64,000 nt of DNA from JAXGXT01 sp040772665 (GCA_040772665.1 JAXGXT010000002.1:124001-188000), one strand, 5' to 3'. Positions 1 to 8,333 are shown, counted from the stretch's first letter. Notes: generated from the letters alone by a model not told the origin. A program made the numbers and translations.

Positions 1-1
1 A

Positions 2-1162
2 AGCTTAGATAAAATGGCTATGCAAAGACTTAAAGAAGCCGCTGAAAAAGCGAAAAAAGAGCTTTCAACAGTTTCTTCAACAAACATCAACCTTCCTTTT
101 ATCACAATGAATCAAGACGGACCGAAACACCTTGATGTGACACTTACAAGAGCTAAGTTTGATGAGCTTACAGCAGACCTTGTTGATGCAACATTAGACC
201 CTGTGAGAACATCTCTTAAAGATGCAGGCTTATCACCAAATGAAATTGACAAAGTTCTTCTTGTTGGAGGTTCAACACGTATTGTTGCTGTTCAGGATGC
301 TGTTAAAAAAATTACAGGGAAAGATCCTTTTAAAGGCATTAACCCGGACGAATGCGTTGCTGTTGGTGCTGCAATTCAAGGTGGTAAAATGAGCGGTGAG
401 GCTGGCGCAGGCGATATTATGCTTGTTGATGTTACACCACTTTCATTAAGCATTGAAACATTAGGCGGTGTTGCAACAAAGATTGTTGAAAAAAATACAG
501 CTATACCTACAAACAAAAAACAAGTATTCTCTACAGCGGAGGACAATCAAACAGCTGTTGATATCAGGGTTGTTCAAGGTGAAAGACCTCTTGCTCGTGA
601 TAATAAAGAGCTTGGAATGTTCAGACTTGACGGAATTGCACCTGCAAGACGTGGAGTTCCTCAAATTGAAGTTACATTTGATATTGATGCAAACGGAATT
701 GTTCATGTTTCCGCAAAGGATACGGGAACAGGTAAAGAACAAAAAATTACAATTACAGCAAGCACAAAATTAAGTGATGATGAAATTGAAAAGGCTGTAA
801 GAGAGGCAGAGCAGTTTGCAGAGGCGGACAAAAAGCGTAAAGAAGCAATTGATGCTAAAAATGAGGCAGATTCACTTATTTTCCAAACAGAAAAAACTCT
901 TAAGGATTTGGAAGGAAAAATTGAAGAAAGTGAAAAAGCAACAGTTGAAGCAGAGCTTAACAAGCTTAAAGGCCTTGCAGAAGGCATGAGTGCCGAAACA
1001 ATGACAGATGATGATGTAAACAGCCTTAAAGAAGGAATTGAAAGTTTAACACAGGAGTTCTACAAGATTTCTGAAAAACTGTATCAGCAAAATCAAGAAA
1101 CACAAGGGGAAACCCCACAGGAAAACCCTGATGTTGTGGACGGAGATTTTAAAGAAATGTAA
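2..1162 (+). CDS. dnaK: Chaperone DnaK (Hsp70), 5'-truncated by window edge
   Basis: This is the C-terminal two thirds of the cytosolic Hsp70 chaperone, which folds clients in ATP-driven cycles with DnaJ and GrpE. The reading frame is open from base 2 with no stop, so the gene starts outside the window and the Met at base 14 is internal. Visible parts are the end of the nucleotide-binding domain (LVGGSTRI near fragment residue 87 and the VAVGAAIQGG segment), the interdomain linker and VTPLSLSIETLGG start of the substrate-binding domain, and a charged lid helix. The C-terminus ends in the acidic VVDGDFKEM typical of bacterial DnaK. dnaJ follows 78 bases downstream, separated by a hairpin. The identification is certain; roughly 220 N-terminal residues are missing. 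Confidence 0.98.
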   Translation, partial: SLDKMAMQRLKEAAEKAKKELSTVSSTNINLPFITMNQDGPKHLDVTLTRAKFDELTADLVDATLDPVRTSLKDAGLSPNEIDKVLLVGGSTRIVAVQDAVKKITGKDPFKGINPDECVAVGAAIQGGKMSGEAGAGDIMLVDVTPLSLSIETLGGVATKIVEKNTAIPTNKKQVFSTAEDNQTAVDIRVVQGERPLARDNKELGMFRLDGIAPARRGVPQIEVTFDIDANGIVHVSAKDTGTGKEQKITITASTKLSDDEIEKAVREAEQFAEADKKRKEAIDAKNEADSLIFQTEKTLKDLEGKIEESEKATVEAELNKLKGLAEGMSAETMTDDDVNSLKEGIESLTQEFYKISEKLYQQNQETQGETPQENPDVVDGDFKEM

Positions 1163-1168
1163 TCTTGT

Positions 1169-1198
1169 AAGGTCGCAGAGGCGTTGCCCTGCGGCCTT
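1169..1198 (+). promoter_or_regulatory. Intercistronic hairpin between dnaK and dnaJ
   Basis: A 10-bp stem (AAGGTCGCAG at 1169-1178 with CTGCGGCCTT at 1189-1198, one G-U pair) lies seven bases after the dnaK stop. The downstream sequence ATTGTCAGTTTT is only weakly T-rich. It could be a leaky terminator or a processing or stability element that sets the DnaK to DnaJ ratio; the sequence alone does not decide. Confidence 0.5.
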
Positions 1199-1240
1199 AT
1201 TGTCAGTTTTAAATTAAAATATTAGGCGGTGAAATAAGGT

Positions 1241-2359
1241 TTGGCGGATAAAAGGGATTATTATGATGTGCTGGGCATAAATCAGGGTGCGTCTGAAAGT
1301 GAAATAAAAAAAGCTTATAGAAAAATGGCTAAAAAATACCATCCTGATAATAATTCAGGAAACAAAGAAGCCGAAGAAAAAATGAAGGAAGTAAACCAGG
1401 CATATGAGGTTTTAAGTGACGAAACTAAACGTGCTCAGTATGATCAGTTTGGACATGCAGCCTTTGAACAAGGAGGAGCTGGCGGCGGCTTCTATGGCGG
1501 CGGCATGGATTTCGATATGGGCGATATTTTCAGCATGTTTGGTTTTGGCGGCGGCACGTCAAGGCGTAACGGCCCTCAAAGAGGAAATGACATAGGGGTT
1601 AACATACAAATTTCATTTGAAGAGGCTGTTTTTGGCACAACAAAGGAAATTTCCATAAGCGTAACCGATAAATGCGACACCTGTAACGGAACAGGGGCAA
1701 AGGCGGGCACTCATGCTCAAACATGTGCAAGGTGTAACGGAACAGGTCAGGAGAGAGTTATTCAGCAGTCTATATTCGGCTCTATGACAAGTGTCAGAAC
1801 ATGTTCTGTATGCGGCGGAAGCGGAAAAACAATTAAAGACCCCTGCAACACCTGTAAAGGAAAAGGCAGGGTTAAAAAAGCTAAAAAGTTTGAAGTTAAT
1901 ATACCTAAAGGCATAGACCACGGGCAAACCATAAGACTTTCAGGTAAAGGCGAGGCAGGAATAAACGGCGGCGGTTATGGTGACCTTATGGTTACTGTAT
2001 ACGTTCAGGCTCACAGCTATTTTACAAGAAAGGGCATGGATTTATATTGTGAGGTGCCTATTACATTTGTCCAGGCGGCTTTAGGTGATGAAATAACCAT
2101 AAAAACCATTGACGGCGATGAAAAATATACTGTAAAGCCGGGTACACAACCGGGAACTGTTGCAACAATAAAAGGTGTAGGTGTTCCCAATTTAAGAAAT
2201 CCAAACCAGCGGGGAAATCAGGTTATAACATTTGTTGTTAAAATACCTACAGAATTATCAAATAAGCAAAAAGACTTACTTAAAGAGTTTTACGGTGGGG
2301 GAGACAGTGAAGGCGAAAAAAAAGGCATATGGGATAAAATGAAGGAAAAGTTTGAATAA
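1241..2359 (+). CDS. dnaJ: Chaperone protein DnaJ (Hsp40)
   Basis: DnaJ stimulates DnaK ATPase activity and delivers unfolded clients in the cytoplasm. All type I domains are present in order: J-domain (residues about 4-70) with the HPD motif in KYHPDNNS, a Gly-rich linker (about 75-115), a zinc-binding cysteine-rich region with four CxxCxGxG-type repeats (CDTCNGTG, CARCNGTG, CSVCGGSG, CNTCKGKG), and the C-terminal substrate-binding domains. At 372 residues it is of normal length. The start is TTG at 1241, preceded by the purine-rich AGGCGGTG site; no in-frame ATG suits the J-domain. It is very likely co-transcribed with dnaK. A strong terminator follows. Confidence 0.98.
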   Translation: MADKRDYYDVLGINQGASESEIKKAYRKMAKKYHPDNNSGNKEAEEKMKEVNQAYEVLSDETKRAQYDQFGHAAFEQGGAGGGFYGGGMDFDMGDIFSMFGFGGGTSRRNGPQRGNDIGVNIQISFEEAVFGTTKEISISVTDKCDTCNGTGAKAGTHAQTCARCNGTGQERVIQQSIFGSMTSVRTCSVCGGSGKTIKDPCNTCKGKGRVKKAKKFEVNIPKGIDHGQTIRLSGKGEAGINGGGYGDLMVTVYVQAHSYFTRKGMDLYCEVPITFVQAALGDEITIKTIDGDEKYTVKPGTQPGTVATIKGVGVPNLRNPNQRGNQVITFVVKIPTELSNKQKDLLKEFYGGGDSEGEKKGIWDKMKEKFE

Positions 2360-2388
2360 AACATATCTATAGTAATATTGAACATAGA

Positions 2389-2428
2389 AACGAACCAGTG
2401 CATGTGTGAACTGGTTCGTTATTTTTTT
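2389..2428 (+). terminator. Rho-independent terminator after dnaJ
   Basis: An 11-bp perfect stem (AACGAACCAGT at 2389-2399 with ACTGGTTCGTT at 2410-2420) is followed by a run of seven T at 2422-2428. It closes the dnaK-dnaJ transcription unit. Confidence 0.9.
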
Positions 2429-2430
2429 AG

Positions 2431-2746
2431 AAAATTTTTGGTTAAAGACTTTTACTTTTCTTTAAACATATCCTGCTTTTGAAAGCTGCATAAATATACG
2501 GCTTTAACATTGAATATAAGTGCATTTATTAAGACGAAACATTTAAATACAGATTGGAATAAAACCTTTTTCACATAAAAAGTTTTTAAATTTATGATTT
2601 TGTATAGAGTCCAAGCCTTAGTAAATATTATTTTCATGTTAGACATTTAACATTTGTGAAAATTTGTCGATAAATAATATGTAAGAAAAATAGACTTAAA
2701 TAAATATAAAAAATAAATGTTAACAAATTAAAATGAGTGAAAGGAT
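2431..2746. other. AT-rich intergenic region, no gene seen
   Basis: This 316-base stretch separates dnaJ from the first chemoreceptor. A 64-codon minus-strand frame (2452-2646) has no ribosome binding site and low-complexity composition, so I do not call it. TGTTAACA at 2718-2725 is only a short palindrome. The chemoreceptor promoter probably lies here but I could not place it. Confidence 0.5.
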
Positions 2747-4783
2747 TTGGGTAAAGTGGAGAAGTTTAAAAATTTTAAAGTCAGAACCAAGATACTGCTT
2801 TCTTTTGGCTCTATTCTTGTTTTGATGTGTTTTGCTGTTTTTTTCGTTGTTTTAGCAAATTTAGAGGTAATAGACAACGTAGGCATTATAAGTGAAGATG
2901 TAAGCTTTCAGCATGAGCTAAATGATATAAGGGAGGTATGTAACGAGGCTGATATTCAAGCAAACATTCTTTACTCTTCAATAGACCATGAAGCCAGGGA
3001 AGATTTTTCTATGTATGCAGATGAAGCAGAAAAGCGCTTTCAGGTTGTATTTAATCATATTGATTCATATTCCACATTTGAAAGCTTTAGACCTTCCATT
3101 CAAAATGCATATGAACAATTTTCACGATGGAATGAAACAATTAATGAACTGATTAAACGTGATATTGAACTGGAGGAAGGACGTAAAGTTTTTTCTGCCA
3201 GCGGTTCTGAGCTTGTTAAGGGGATTGAAGCTTTTATAAATCTTCAAACAGAAGATAGTATCACAAAAGACCAGTTAATATTGGCAAACAAAATCAATGA
3301 TAGTGTTACAGAGTTCAGACTTCTTTCTCGTACATTTCAATATTCGTTAGACAGCAGTTATGCAGAACAAATTATAAAAAAGATGGATGAAACTGTTTTA
3401 CTGCTTAAAGAATACCTTGAAAATACAACTTCTGAGGAAGAGATAACAGGAACGCAGCAGCTTATTGATGTAATAAACAAACGTTATGCTTATACAAATG
3501 ATTTTCTTTCTGCCAACGATGCCAGCAATGCGGCAAAGGAAAAAGCTATCCCTCTTAATGCAGCGGCGGCTTCTGCAATTGATTCTGCTGTAGAAGATGT
3601 GTATAAAGGTATAGAGGAAAGAGTTTATAAAACAAAAGCAAATGCAATATTCACCTTAATTGTGATGGCTGTTGCAGTCGGCATTATCATAGTTGTTGCA
3701 CTTATTATTATTTTTGCATTATCTAGAGCTATTACCCGCCCCCTCGCAAAAATGCAGGCTGTTATGGAACAGGCAGGAAAAACCGGAAATCTAAATTATA
3801 GTGAAGAAGTAAAAAAGGATATCTTGAAAGAAGCCGCCATAAAGGATGAAATAGGACAATCCTTATCTGCGTTTGCAGGCTTTGTAGAGCATATGGTCTA
3901 TGCAGGGGGATGTTTGACAACAATGGCAAACAACGATCTTTCCTTGGATATTAAAGTTCTTGGGGCAGATGACACCATGGGCAATGCGCTAAAAACACTT
4001 ATTGACAACATGAATTCGGCCTTCCATAACATTGTTGTGGCGGCTGATGAAGTGTCTGCAGGTTCTCAGCAAGTATCAGATACAAGCATAGCACTTTCTC
4101 AAGGTGCTACTGAACAGGCAAGTTCTGTAGAGGAACTTTCTGCATCTATGGAGGAAATTTCCATCCAAACTAAACACAATGCAGATAATGCCAATCAGGC
4201 TAACGATTTGGCAGTTATTGCAAAAGCTAATGCAGAAAACGGCGATGGTCAGATGCAGGAAATGCTTAATGCAATGAAAGAAATCAGCGAAGCTTCTGTC
4301 AATATTTCTAAAGTTATTAAGGTTATTGATGAGATTGCTTTTCAGACAAACATTCTTGCATTAAATGCGGCGATTGAAGCGGCACGGGCAGGAACAGCAG
4401 GCAAGGGATTTGCTGTTGTTGCCGAGGAGGTTAGAAATCTTGCGGCACGTTCTGCAAATGCGGCAAAAGAAACTACACAAATGATAGAAGGCTCTATTGA
4501 AAAAACAAAAAATGGAACAAGTATTGCCAATGAAACTGCAAAGGCTCTTGGAAAGATTGTTGAAAATGTTGATAATATCGCTTCTTTGATTGGCAACATT
4601 ACTTCTGCATCTGATGAACAGGCTTTGGGTATTGCACAGGTAAATCAAGGAATTACGCAGGTTTCTCAAGTTGTACAGACAAATGCGGCAACCTCAGAAG
4701 AAAGTGCTGCAGCCAGCGAGCAAATGAGTTCCCAGGCACAGCTTTTAAAGGAAATGATTGAAAGGTTTAAGCTGCAAAGCTGA
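2747..4783 (+). CDS. Methyl-accepting chemotaxis protein, helical-bundle sensor
   Basis: Transmembrane chemoreceptor that signals to CheA/CheW. Order: cytoplasmic N-terminus, TM1 (about 15-38), an extracytoplasmic all-helical region of about 260 residues (long for a single four-helix bundle, so possibly HBM-like), TM2 (about 297-325), HAMP, then a signalling domain with the hairpin tip core IAFQTNILALNAAIEAARAG and flanking adaptation helices. It ends in ERFKLQS with no CheR-binding pentapeptide. Start choice is uncertain: TTG at 2747 has AAGG only two bases upstream, whereas GTG at 2756 has better spacing. An upstream ATG at 2733 is out of frame. No che genes lie in the window. The ligand is unknown. 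Confidence 0.92.
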   Translation: MGKVEKFKNFKVRTKILLSFGSILVLMCFAVFFVVLANLEVIDNVGIISEDVSFQHELNDIREVCNEADIQANILYSSIDHEAREDFSMYADEAEKRFQVVFNHIDSYSTFESFRPSIQNAYEQFSRWNETINELIKRDIELEEGRKVFSASGSELVKGIEAFINLQTEDSITKDQLILANKINDSVTEFRLLSRTFQYSLDSSYAEQIIKKMDETVLLLKEYLENTTSEEEITGTQQLIDVINKRYAYTNDFLSANDASNAAKEKAIPLNAAAASAIDSAVEDVYKGIEERVYKTKANAIFTLIVMAVAVGIIIVVALIIIFALSRAITRPLAKMQAVMEQAGKTGNLNYSEEVKKDILKEAAIKDEIGQSLSAFAGFVEHMVYAGGCLTTMANNDLSLDIKVLGADDTMGNALKTLIDNMNSAFHNIVVAADEVSAGSQQVSDTSIALSQGATEQASSVEELSASMEEISIQTKHNADNANQANDLAVIAKANAENGDGQMQEMLNAMKEISEASVNISKVIKVIDEIAFQTNILALNAAIEAARAGTAGKGFAVVAEEVRNLAARSANAAKETTQMIEGSIEKTKNGTSIANETAKALGKIVENVDNIASLIGNITSASDEQALGIAQVNQGITQVSQVVQTNAATSEESAAASEQMSSQAQLLKEMIERFKLQS

Positions 4784-4846
4784 TAAAAGGTAGTAAGATG
4801 ATTTTTATGTAAAAAATAAAAAAATATTCTTAAAGGGGATGTTAAA

Positions 4847-6592
4847 ATGCGAAGCCTAAAATCAAAGCTTATTACGGTTACAAGTTTATTGATTTTTGTT
4901 ACAATTATTATGTTATCACTGATTTCATATACTTCCCTTTCCAGTGCCTACAGCCGCTCTGTTGAAGCAACGGAGGCAAAGCTGGATCAGATTATACAAA
5001 GCCAAGTGGATGGAATGGTTGGTGTTTTGCAGGCTAATTACCAAAGATATTTAGATGGTGAAATCACCCAAAGTGAAGCCATGCAGACTGCAAAAACTCT
5101 TGTTCGAAACACTCGATATAATAACGAAATCGGATATTTTTGGGCGGATATGGCAGATGGATTAAGTGCTGTGCATATTAATTCACAGGTGGAGGGCACT
5201 AACCGCTGGAACACCCAAGACGAAAAAGGCAACTACTTTGTTCAAGATACTATAAAAGCCGGTGATAATTCTGGCGGCGATTTTATTGATTTTTATTTTA
5301 CAAAACCAGGAGAAACTTCAGCAAAGGCAAAGCGTGGATATGTTGCAAAGTTTGAACCTTATGGATGGTATATAGGCACAGGCAACTACACAGAGGACAT
5401 GCTTCCTTTAATACAGGCGGAGCTTGATGAAACTCAAAAAGTACAGACTTTTTCGCTGATGATGCTTGGGGTCGCAGGGCTGGTTATTTTATGTTTGGGA
5501 GTGCTGTTTATGTGGCGAATGGCTGTTAAAATAACAAAGCCTATTGAACAGACCACAATTCGCCTCCAGAACCTAAGCGGCGGAAATTTATCTGATGAAG
5601 TTGAAATAGCTGATTCAAAAGATGAAGTGGGAATACTTACAAAATCTTTGGCAGATACTGTAGAAATACTTAGAACATACATAAATAATATTTCCTATGT
5701 TCTTTCAGAATTTTCTAACGGAAATTTAGATGTTCAAATTAATTTAGATTATATTGGTGATTTTCAATCCATAAAATCTTCACTGCTTCAAACATCCAAT
5801 GAATTAAATAATACATTTGTTCAAATTCATACTGCTTCAGAACAAGTGTCCGCAGGGTCGGATCAGGTGGCGGCAGGTGCTCAGGCCTTAAGTCAAGGAG
5901 CTACTGAACAGGCGGCATCAGTTGAAGAACTTACATCAACAATAATTGAGGTTTCAGAGGATTTAAAAAACAGTGCTTCAGGTGCCCGCAAAGCAAGGCA
6001 ATTGTCTGAGGCTGCAGGGCAGGATGTTGTTGAAAGCAACCGACAAATGCAAAGTTTGATGTCGGCCATGGAGGAAATTACACAAACATCATATGAAATT
6101 GGTAAAATTGTTAAAACCATTGACGACATTGCTTTCCAAACCAATATTCTTGCACTTAATGCGGCGGTGGAAGCGGCACGTGCAGGTGTTACAGGCAAAG
6201 GTTTTGCCGTAGTTGCAGACGAAGTGCGTAACCTTGCCGGCAAATCTGCCGAGGCAGCCAAAAACACAACAGAGCTTATTGAAAGCACTTTAAGTGCCAT
6301 TGAAACAGGGAGAATGCTTACAAGCGGAACTGCAGATTCTTTGGAGCAGGTGGTTGAAAAGGCAAGGATGGTTGATGAGCAAGTAAGGCAGATTGCTGAG
6401 GATATAGAACGTGAGGCATCTGCTGTGCAGCAGATTGCAACAGGAGTGGATCAGATTTCTGCTGTTGTGCAAACAAACTCTGCAACTGCTGAAGAAAGTG
6501 CTGCGGCCAGCGAGCAAATGAGTTCCCAGGCTGCACTTTTAAAAGAGCAGATTAGCAGATTTAAGTTGAAAAAAGAAACATGGGATTTTTAA
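4847..6592 (+). CDS. Methyl-accepting chemotaxis protein with single Cache domain
   Basis: Chemoreceptor with TM1 (about 10-32), an extracytoplasmic sCache_2-like domain (about 40-190, containing NEIGYFWADM and PYGWYIGTGNY, typical of this fold), TM2 (about 200-222), HAMP, and a methyl-accepting signalling domain with the IAFQTNILALNAAVEAARAG tip. sCache_2 domains often bind small carboxylates; that is family knowledge, not shown here. The start is ATG at 4847 after AAAGGGGATG. It lies 63 bases downstream of the preceding chemoreceptor and their signalling-domain ends are nearly identical in DNA (about 4698-4740 versus 6488-6530), which suggests duplication or gene conversion. The tail ETWDF has aromatic residues but does not match the xWxxF tether. 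Confidence 0.95.
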   Translation: MRSLKSKLITVTSLLIFVTIIMLSLISYTSLSSAYSRSVEATEAKLDQIIQSQVDGMVGVLQANYQRYLDGEITQSEAMQTAKTLVRNTRYNNEIGYFWADMADGLSAVHINSQVEGTNRWNTQDEKGNYFVQDTIKAGDNSGGDFIDFYFTKPGETSAKAKRGYVAKFEPYGWYIGTGNYTEDMLPLIQAELDETQKVQTFSLMMLGVAGLVILCLGVLFMWRMAVKITKPIEQTTIRLQNLSGGNLSDEVEIADSKDEVGILTKSLADTVEILRTYINNISYVLSEFSNGNLDVQINLDYIGDFQSIKSSLLQTSNELNNTFVQIHTASEQVSAGSDQVAAGAQALSQGATEQAASVEELTSTIIEVSEDLKNSASGARKARQLSEAAGQDVVESNRQMQSLMSAMEEITQTSYEIGKIVKTIDDIAFQTNILALNAAVEAARAGVTGKGFAVVADEVRNLAGKSAEAAKNTTELIESTLSAIETGRMLTSGTADSLEQVVEKARMVDEQVRQIAEDIEREASAVQQIATGVDQISAVVQTNSATAEESAAASEQMSSQAALLKEQISRFKLKKETWDF

Positions 6593-6670
6593 GATTGTAT
6601 TATTTCAATTAAAAACTTTTGTTTTCGCTGGTTGAGTTTGATTTCCACGGGAAGATGTTTAATTAATAGT

Positions 6671-6708
6671 AAGAAAGCTGCTCTTAAATTTATGGGCGGC
6701 TTTTTTAG
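6671..6708 (+). terminator. Probable terminator after chemoreceptor pair
   Basis: A 13-bp stem with three G-U pairs (6671-6683 with 6694-6706) runs into T-rich sequence. The stem includes the T run itself, as in many low-GC terminators. Confidence 0.6.
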
Positions 6709-6936
6709 GTTTTATTAAAGGTTTAAAAGCAAGCAAAAAGTGATGGTCGGGGGTTAAATCTTTGCAAGGGTGGCTGGGAACAGCATTTCAAAGGTCTTGC
6801 CCTTATCTGCGATTAAAACCTTAAGTTTTCATCAATATTTTATACTCTGCTGTTATTCTTTACAGTGTCTGTTGCTTTGGCAGTGTAAATCTGATAACAT
6901 TTAGTTATGGATTTTAATAGCTTGGAGGTGCTAGGT
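6709..6936. other. Intergenic leader of the metalloregulator gene
   Basis: No gene is supported here. The stretch 6745-6830 is less AT-rich than its surroundings and carries a short open minus-strand frame of about 22 codons (about 6754-6826) with no start; it could be a gene scar. No clear promoter was placed. Confidence 0.35.
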
Positions 6937-7305
6937 ATGTATGAATCAGGTGAAATGTATTTAGAAACCATTTTAGTTTTAAAAAAACGCAACACTCAGG
7001 TTAGATCAATAGATATAGCAAGAGAGCTAAACTTTAGTAAACCCAGCGTTAGCCGTGCAGTGGGCATACTAAAAGATGAAGGATATATATTAATTGATTC
7101 AAGCGGTTATATAGAATTAACAGAAAAAGGTATGGAAATTGCTAAAAGTATATATGAAAAACATAAAATTTTAACGGAGTTTTTTACTTCCATAGCTAAA
7201 GTACCGCATGAAGTAGCCGAAGAAGATGCGTGTAGAATTGAACATGTAATCAGCAATGAAACTTTTCAAGGAATTAAGAATTTTTTAAAAGGACAAAAAA
7301 ACTAA
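6937..7305 (+). CDS. DtxR/MntR-family metal-dependent transcriptional regulator
   Basis: Cytoplasmic winged-helix regulator of the DtxR/MntR family, which bind Fe(II) or Mn(II) and repress metal uptake genes. The N-terminal helix MYESGEMYLETIL, the recognition region SKPSVSRAVGILKDEGYI and the dimerisation region with HEVAEEDACRIEHVIS (metal-ligand-type H, E, D, C and H residues) are all visible. At 122 residues it lacks the SH3-like third domain of long DtxR proteins, as MntR does. The start is ATG at 6937, eight bases after GGAGG; a longer in-frame ATG at 6907 lacks a ribosome site. Metal identity cannot be read from the sequence. Palindromes resembling its likely operators lie just downstream. 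Confidence 0.93.
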   Translation: MYESGEMYLETILVLKKRNTQVRSIDIARELNFSKPSVSRAVGILKDEGYILIDSSGYIELTEKGMEIAKSIYEKHKILTEFFTSIAKVPHEVAEEDACRIEHVISNETFQGIKNFLKGQKN

Positions 7306-7361
7306 CCTGATGATAATAAGAAGTATATTTTATAAAATAGCACTAATAATTTAAAATACTA

Positions 7362-7398
7362 TTGACTAAAAACTATAGTTAGCATATACTAACTTATA
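7362..7398 (+). promoter_or_regulatory. Promoter with metalloregulator-type operator over the -10 box
   Basis: TTGACT (7362-7367) and TATACT (7385-7390) are separated by 17 bases. A palindrome with arms AGTTAG and CTAACT (7377-7382 and 7389-7394, within 7374-7398) overlaps the -10 box. The GTTAG...CTAAC core is of the kind bound by DtxR/MntR proteins, so the adjacent regulator is the obvious candidate. No gene starts within 650 bases downstream. Confidence 0.6.
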
Positions 7399-7532
7399 GA
7401 GTGGAATATATTTTTTAAAGATTAAGAACATATTTAGTATTTTAAAGTTGAATTTATGAAGATTAGGCTCTGCGGTTTAAGATATGGGCAAAAAGATATA
7501 ACTTAAGTTATTTAATGTTAACAAATATAAAA

Positions 7533-7555
7533 ATGGGCATATAACTTATGCCCAT
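7533..7555 (-). terminator. Orphan hairpin terminator reading leftward
   Basis: A perfect 8-bp stem ATGGGCAT/ATGCCCAT (7533-7540 and 7548-7555) with a 7-base loop is followed, on the minus strand, by TTTTTATATTTG. No minus-strand protein gene lies upstream of it, so it would end a small RNA or be a relic. Confidence 0.45.
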
Positions 7556-7566
7556 AAAAAAATGGC

Positions 7567-7591
7567 TTTAGGTTACCGTATGCTAACTAAA
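7567..7591. promoter_or_regulatory. Second DtxR/MntR-like box
   Basis: TTTAGGTTA (7567-7575) faces TAACTAAA (7584-7591), an imperfect palindrome whose left half matches the TTAGGTTA half of the classic DtxR box. A third site, TATAAGTTAGTATAT at 7660-7674, is an exact inverted copy of 7384-7398. Confidence 0.45.
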
Positions 7592-7831
7592 TTTTACAGA
7601 TAAGGTTTTAAAAATACATAAAAAGTTATTAAATGATATTTAAAACATATTTTTTAAAATATAAGTTAGTATATAAATATTTAAAAAAATGTTAAGCTAT
7701 AATCATAAAAGCCAGCGAAAAGATAAAGAAATCTGAAATGGGTTGTTTTAATTTTTTTACTGACGTTATTTTCTTTAATTGATTATATTACAATATTTTA
7801 TAAGACTTTCCATTGCTTATGCAGGATATGT

Positions 7832-7860
7832 TTGACAATAGTTTTATTATTATTTTATGA
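7832..7860 (+). promoter_or_regulatory. Candidate promoter of the DUF2325 gene
   Basis: TTGACA (7832-7837), a 17-base spacer and TTATGA (7855-7860). It would give a leader of about 185 bases that includes an A/T-rich 8-bp hairpin (7961-7979) and the palindrome at 7993-8016. Confidence 0.45.
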
Positions 7861-7992
7861 TTTTTAGTAAATTTCAAATAAATTGTATTATTTAAGGAAA
7901 TTATAAGCAACAAAAAGCGATTATAATATTAATTAAAGATAGATTTTAAATTGTTTTATTACTCTTTTGTAAAAAGAGTTTTATATTTACCT

Positions 7993-8016
7993 AAAAGTTA
8001 GCCTTAGTTAACTTTT
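7993..8016. promoter_or_regulatory. Operator-like palindrome before the DUF2325 gene
   Basis: Perfect 8-bp arms AAAAGTTA (7993-8000) and TAACTTTT (8009-8016) around GCCTTAGT. The internal TTAGCCTTAG resembles the centre of the DtxR box. It lies 36 bases before the start codon, where a bound repressor would block transcription. Confidence 0.5.
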
Positions 8017-8051
8017 GAGCATTTTTAAAAAACATAAGGAGGACTAAATTT

Positions 8052-8333
8052 ATGAGTGTAGTAATTATAGGCGGTCACGACAGGATGGTATCTCAATATA
8101 ATGATATATGCAAATCCTATAAATGTAAGATGAAATTATTTACCCAAATATCAAGCAGGTTTAAAGATCAGATTGGCTCTCCGGATCTTATAGTGTTGTT
8201 TACAAATACGGTTTCACACAAAATGGTTATTACTGCAGTTCAGCAAGCTAAGAAAAACAATGTAGTTGTGGCTCGCTCACACTCCAGCAGCGGCTCAGCA
8301 CTTAAAGAAATTTTAAACACTTATGTTCAATAA
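8052..8333 (+). CDS. DUF2325 domain protein
   Basis: A 93-residue cytoplasmic protein that I place in the DUF2325 family by its start MSVVIIGGHDRMVSQY, the central PDLIVLFTNTVSHKM segment and the VARSHSSSGSALKEIL end. The family has a small Rossmann-like fold and no established biochemical role. RBS AAGGAGG lies eight to ten bases before ATG 8052. The neighbouring DtxR-type regulator and the box-like palindrome at 7993-8016 suggest metal-responsive expression; this is inference. A weak terminator follows. Confidence 0.85.
   Translation: MSVVIIGGHDRMVSQYNDICKSYKCKMKLFTQISSRFKDQIGSPDLIVLFTNTVSHKMVITAVQQAKKNNVVVARSHSSSGSALKEILNTYVQ

Larger units (their letters stand above)
7306..8051. other. 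745-bp non-coding region with metalloregulator-box-like palindromes
   Basis: No convincing protein gene is present; the longest sensible reading is a 16-codon frame at 7456-7506 without a ribosome site. The region holds four palindromes with GTTAG/CTAAC or TTAGGTTA cores (7374-7398, 7567-7591, 7660-7674, 7993-8016), two candidate promoters and a minus-oriented terminator. In many Firmicutes this position between a DtxR-type regulator and DUF2325 is occupied by feoA/feoB; none is detectable here. Confidence 0.5.

Noticed and set aside
2452..2646. 64-codon minus-strand reading frame in the dnaJ-chemoreceptor gap
   Set aside because: No ribosome site, low-complexity AT-rich composition and no family resemblance.
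6575..6592. CheR-tether pentapeptide at the end of the second chemoreceptor
   Set aside because: The tail is ETWDF; the tether needs Trp at position 2 and Phe at position 5 (xWxxF), which is not met.
6754..6826. Short minus-strand frame reading KVLIADKGKTFEML and on to a stop
   Set aside because: It looks protein-like but has no start or ribosome site and is only about 22 codons; at most a gene scar.
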